NCBI GenBank assembly: GCA_934096015.1 | Contig: CAKOLD010000046.1 | Span: 1 to 6,407 of the forward strand | Direction: 5' to 3' | DNA length: 6,407 nt | Source of the DNA: an uncultured Bacilli bacterium | GTDB lineage: Bacteria; Bacillota_I; Bacilli_A; RF39; UBA660 | Shown here: positions 6,331-6,407 of the stretch, one piece after another | Layout: each line of letters opens with the position of its first letter | Numbering within the stretch: the first letter of the stretch is position 1 | The notes under the pieces: model-generated | Database searches by the model: none | Told to the model about the DNA's origin: nothing | What the model saw: the letters and a program-made list of their open reading frames with translations, nothing else | Made by a program: the position numbers and the translations under genes

Positions 6331-6406
6331 GCCCGATTAGCTCAGTCGGTAGAGCGCACGGCTGTTAACCGTTAGGTCGTAGGTTCGAGTCCTACATCGG
6401 GCGCCA
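6331..6406 (+). tRNA. tRNA-Asn, anticodon GTT
   Basis: Acceptor gcccgat (6331-6337) pairs with atcgggc (6396-6402), followed by discriminator G and an encoded CCA (6404-6406). The D arm is gctc...gagc. The anticodon loop ctgttaa (6362-6368) carries GTT at 6364-6366, which reads AAC and AAU. The T arm gtagg-ttcgagt-cctac is perfect. Four of five anticodon-stem pairs form; the outermost (position 27 C with 43 U) is a mismatch. It lies 9 bases after the tRNA-Gly CCA and is probably cotranscribed with it. The window ends one base after the gene. Confidence 0.95.
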
Positions 6407-6407
6407 T

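Overview
The window is AT-rich DNA (roughly 27-30% GC by eye) from a low-GC Gram-positive bacterium. The gene set (EF-Tu, YitT family, Tex, YtqA-like radical SAM), the strong Shine-Dalgarno sites, the TATAAT-type promoters and the tRNA genes with encoded CCA all fit Bacillota. UGG is used for tryptophan and I saw no need to read UGA as tryptophan, so this looks like the standard code. An uncultured gut Bacilli, Erysipelotrichia or RF39-like lineage is a plausible guess, but the sequence does not settle it.

Layout. Positions 2-508 hold the 3' part of a tuf gene (EF-Tu domains 2 and 3), followed by a clean intrinsic terminator at 519-545. A YitT-family membrane protein (592-1488, +) converges on a small DUF6512-like membrane protein (1485-1964, -); the two genes overlap by 4 bp at their 3' ends. 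A 57-bp divergent promoter region separates the DUF6512-like gene from a stand-alone AAA+ ATPase (2022-2993, +) that resembles only the first ATPase module of ClpA/ClpB. That gene converges on a TIGR01212/YtqA-type radical SAM gene (3000-3935, -), with a strong hairpin terminator built into the last codons of the ATPase gene. A second divergent region of about 107 bp leads to tex (4043-6169, +), an RNA-binding protein. Then come a strong extended -10 promoter and a tRNA cluster, tRNA-Gly(TCC) and tRNA-Asn(GTT), which probably continues past the window edge.

Function. Most of the window is core translation and RNA machinery (EF-Tu, Tex, two tRNAs) interspersed with single-gene units of unknown role. 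The + and - genes alternate, so most are probably transcribed on their own and no multi-gene operon is evident. I see no mobile element, CRISPR array or phage gene.

Most unusual points. The ClpB-D1-like ATPase lacks the N domain, middle domain and second ATPase ring, and its substrate-gripping pore-loop motif (KYRG in ClpB) appears to be replaced by TEDG. Its 3' coding end doubles as a terminator. I do not see convincing evidence for a new multi-gene system.
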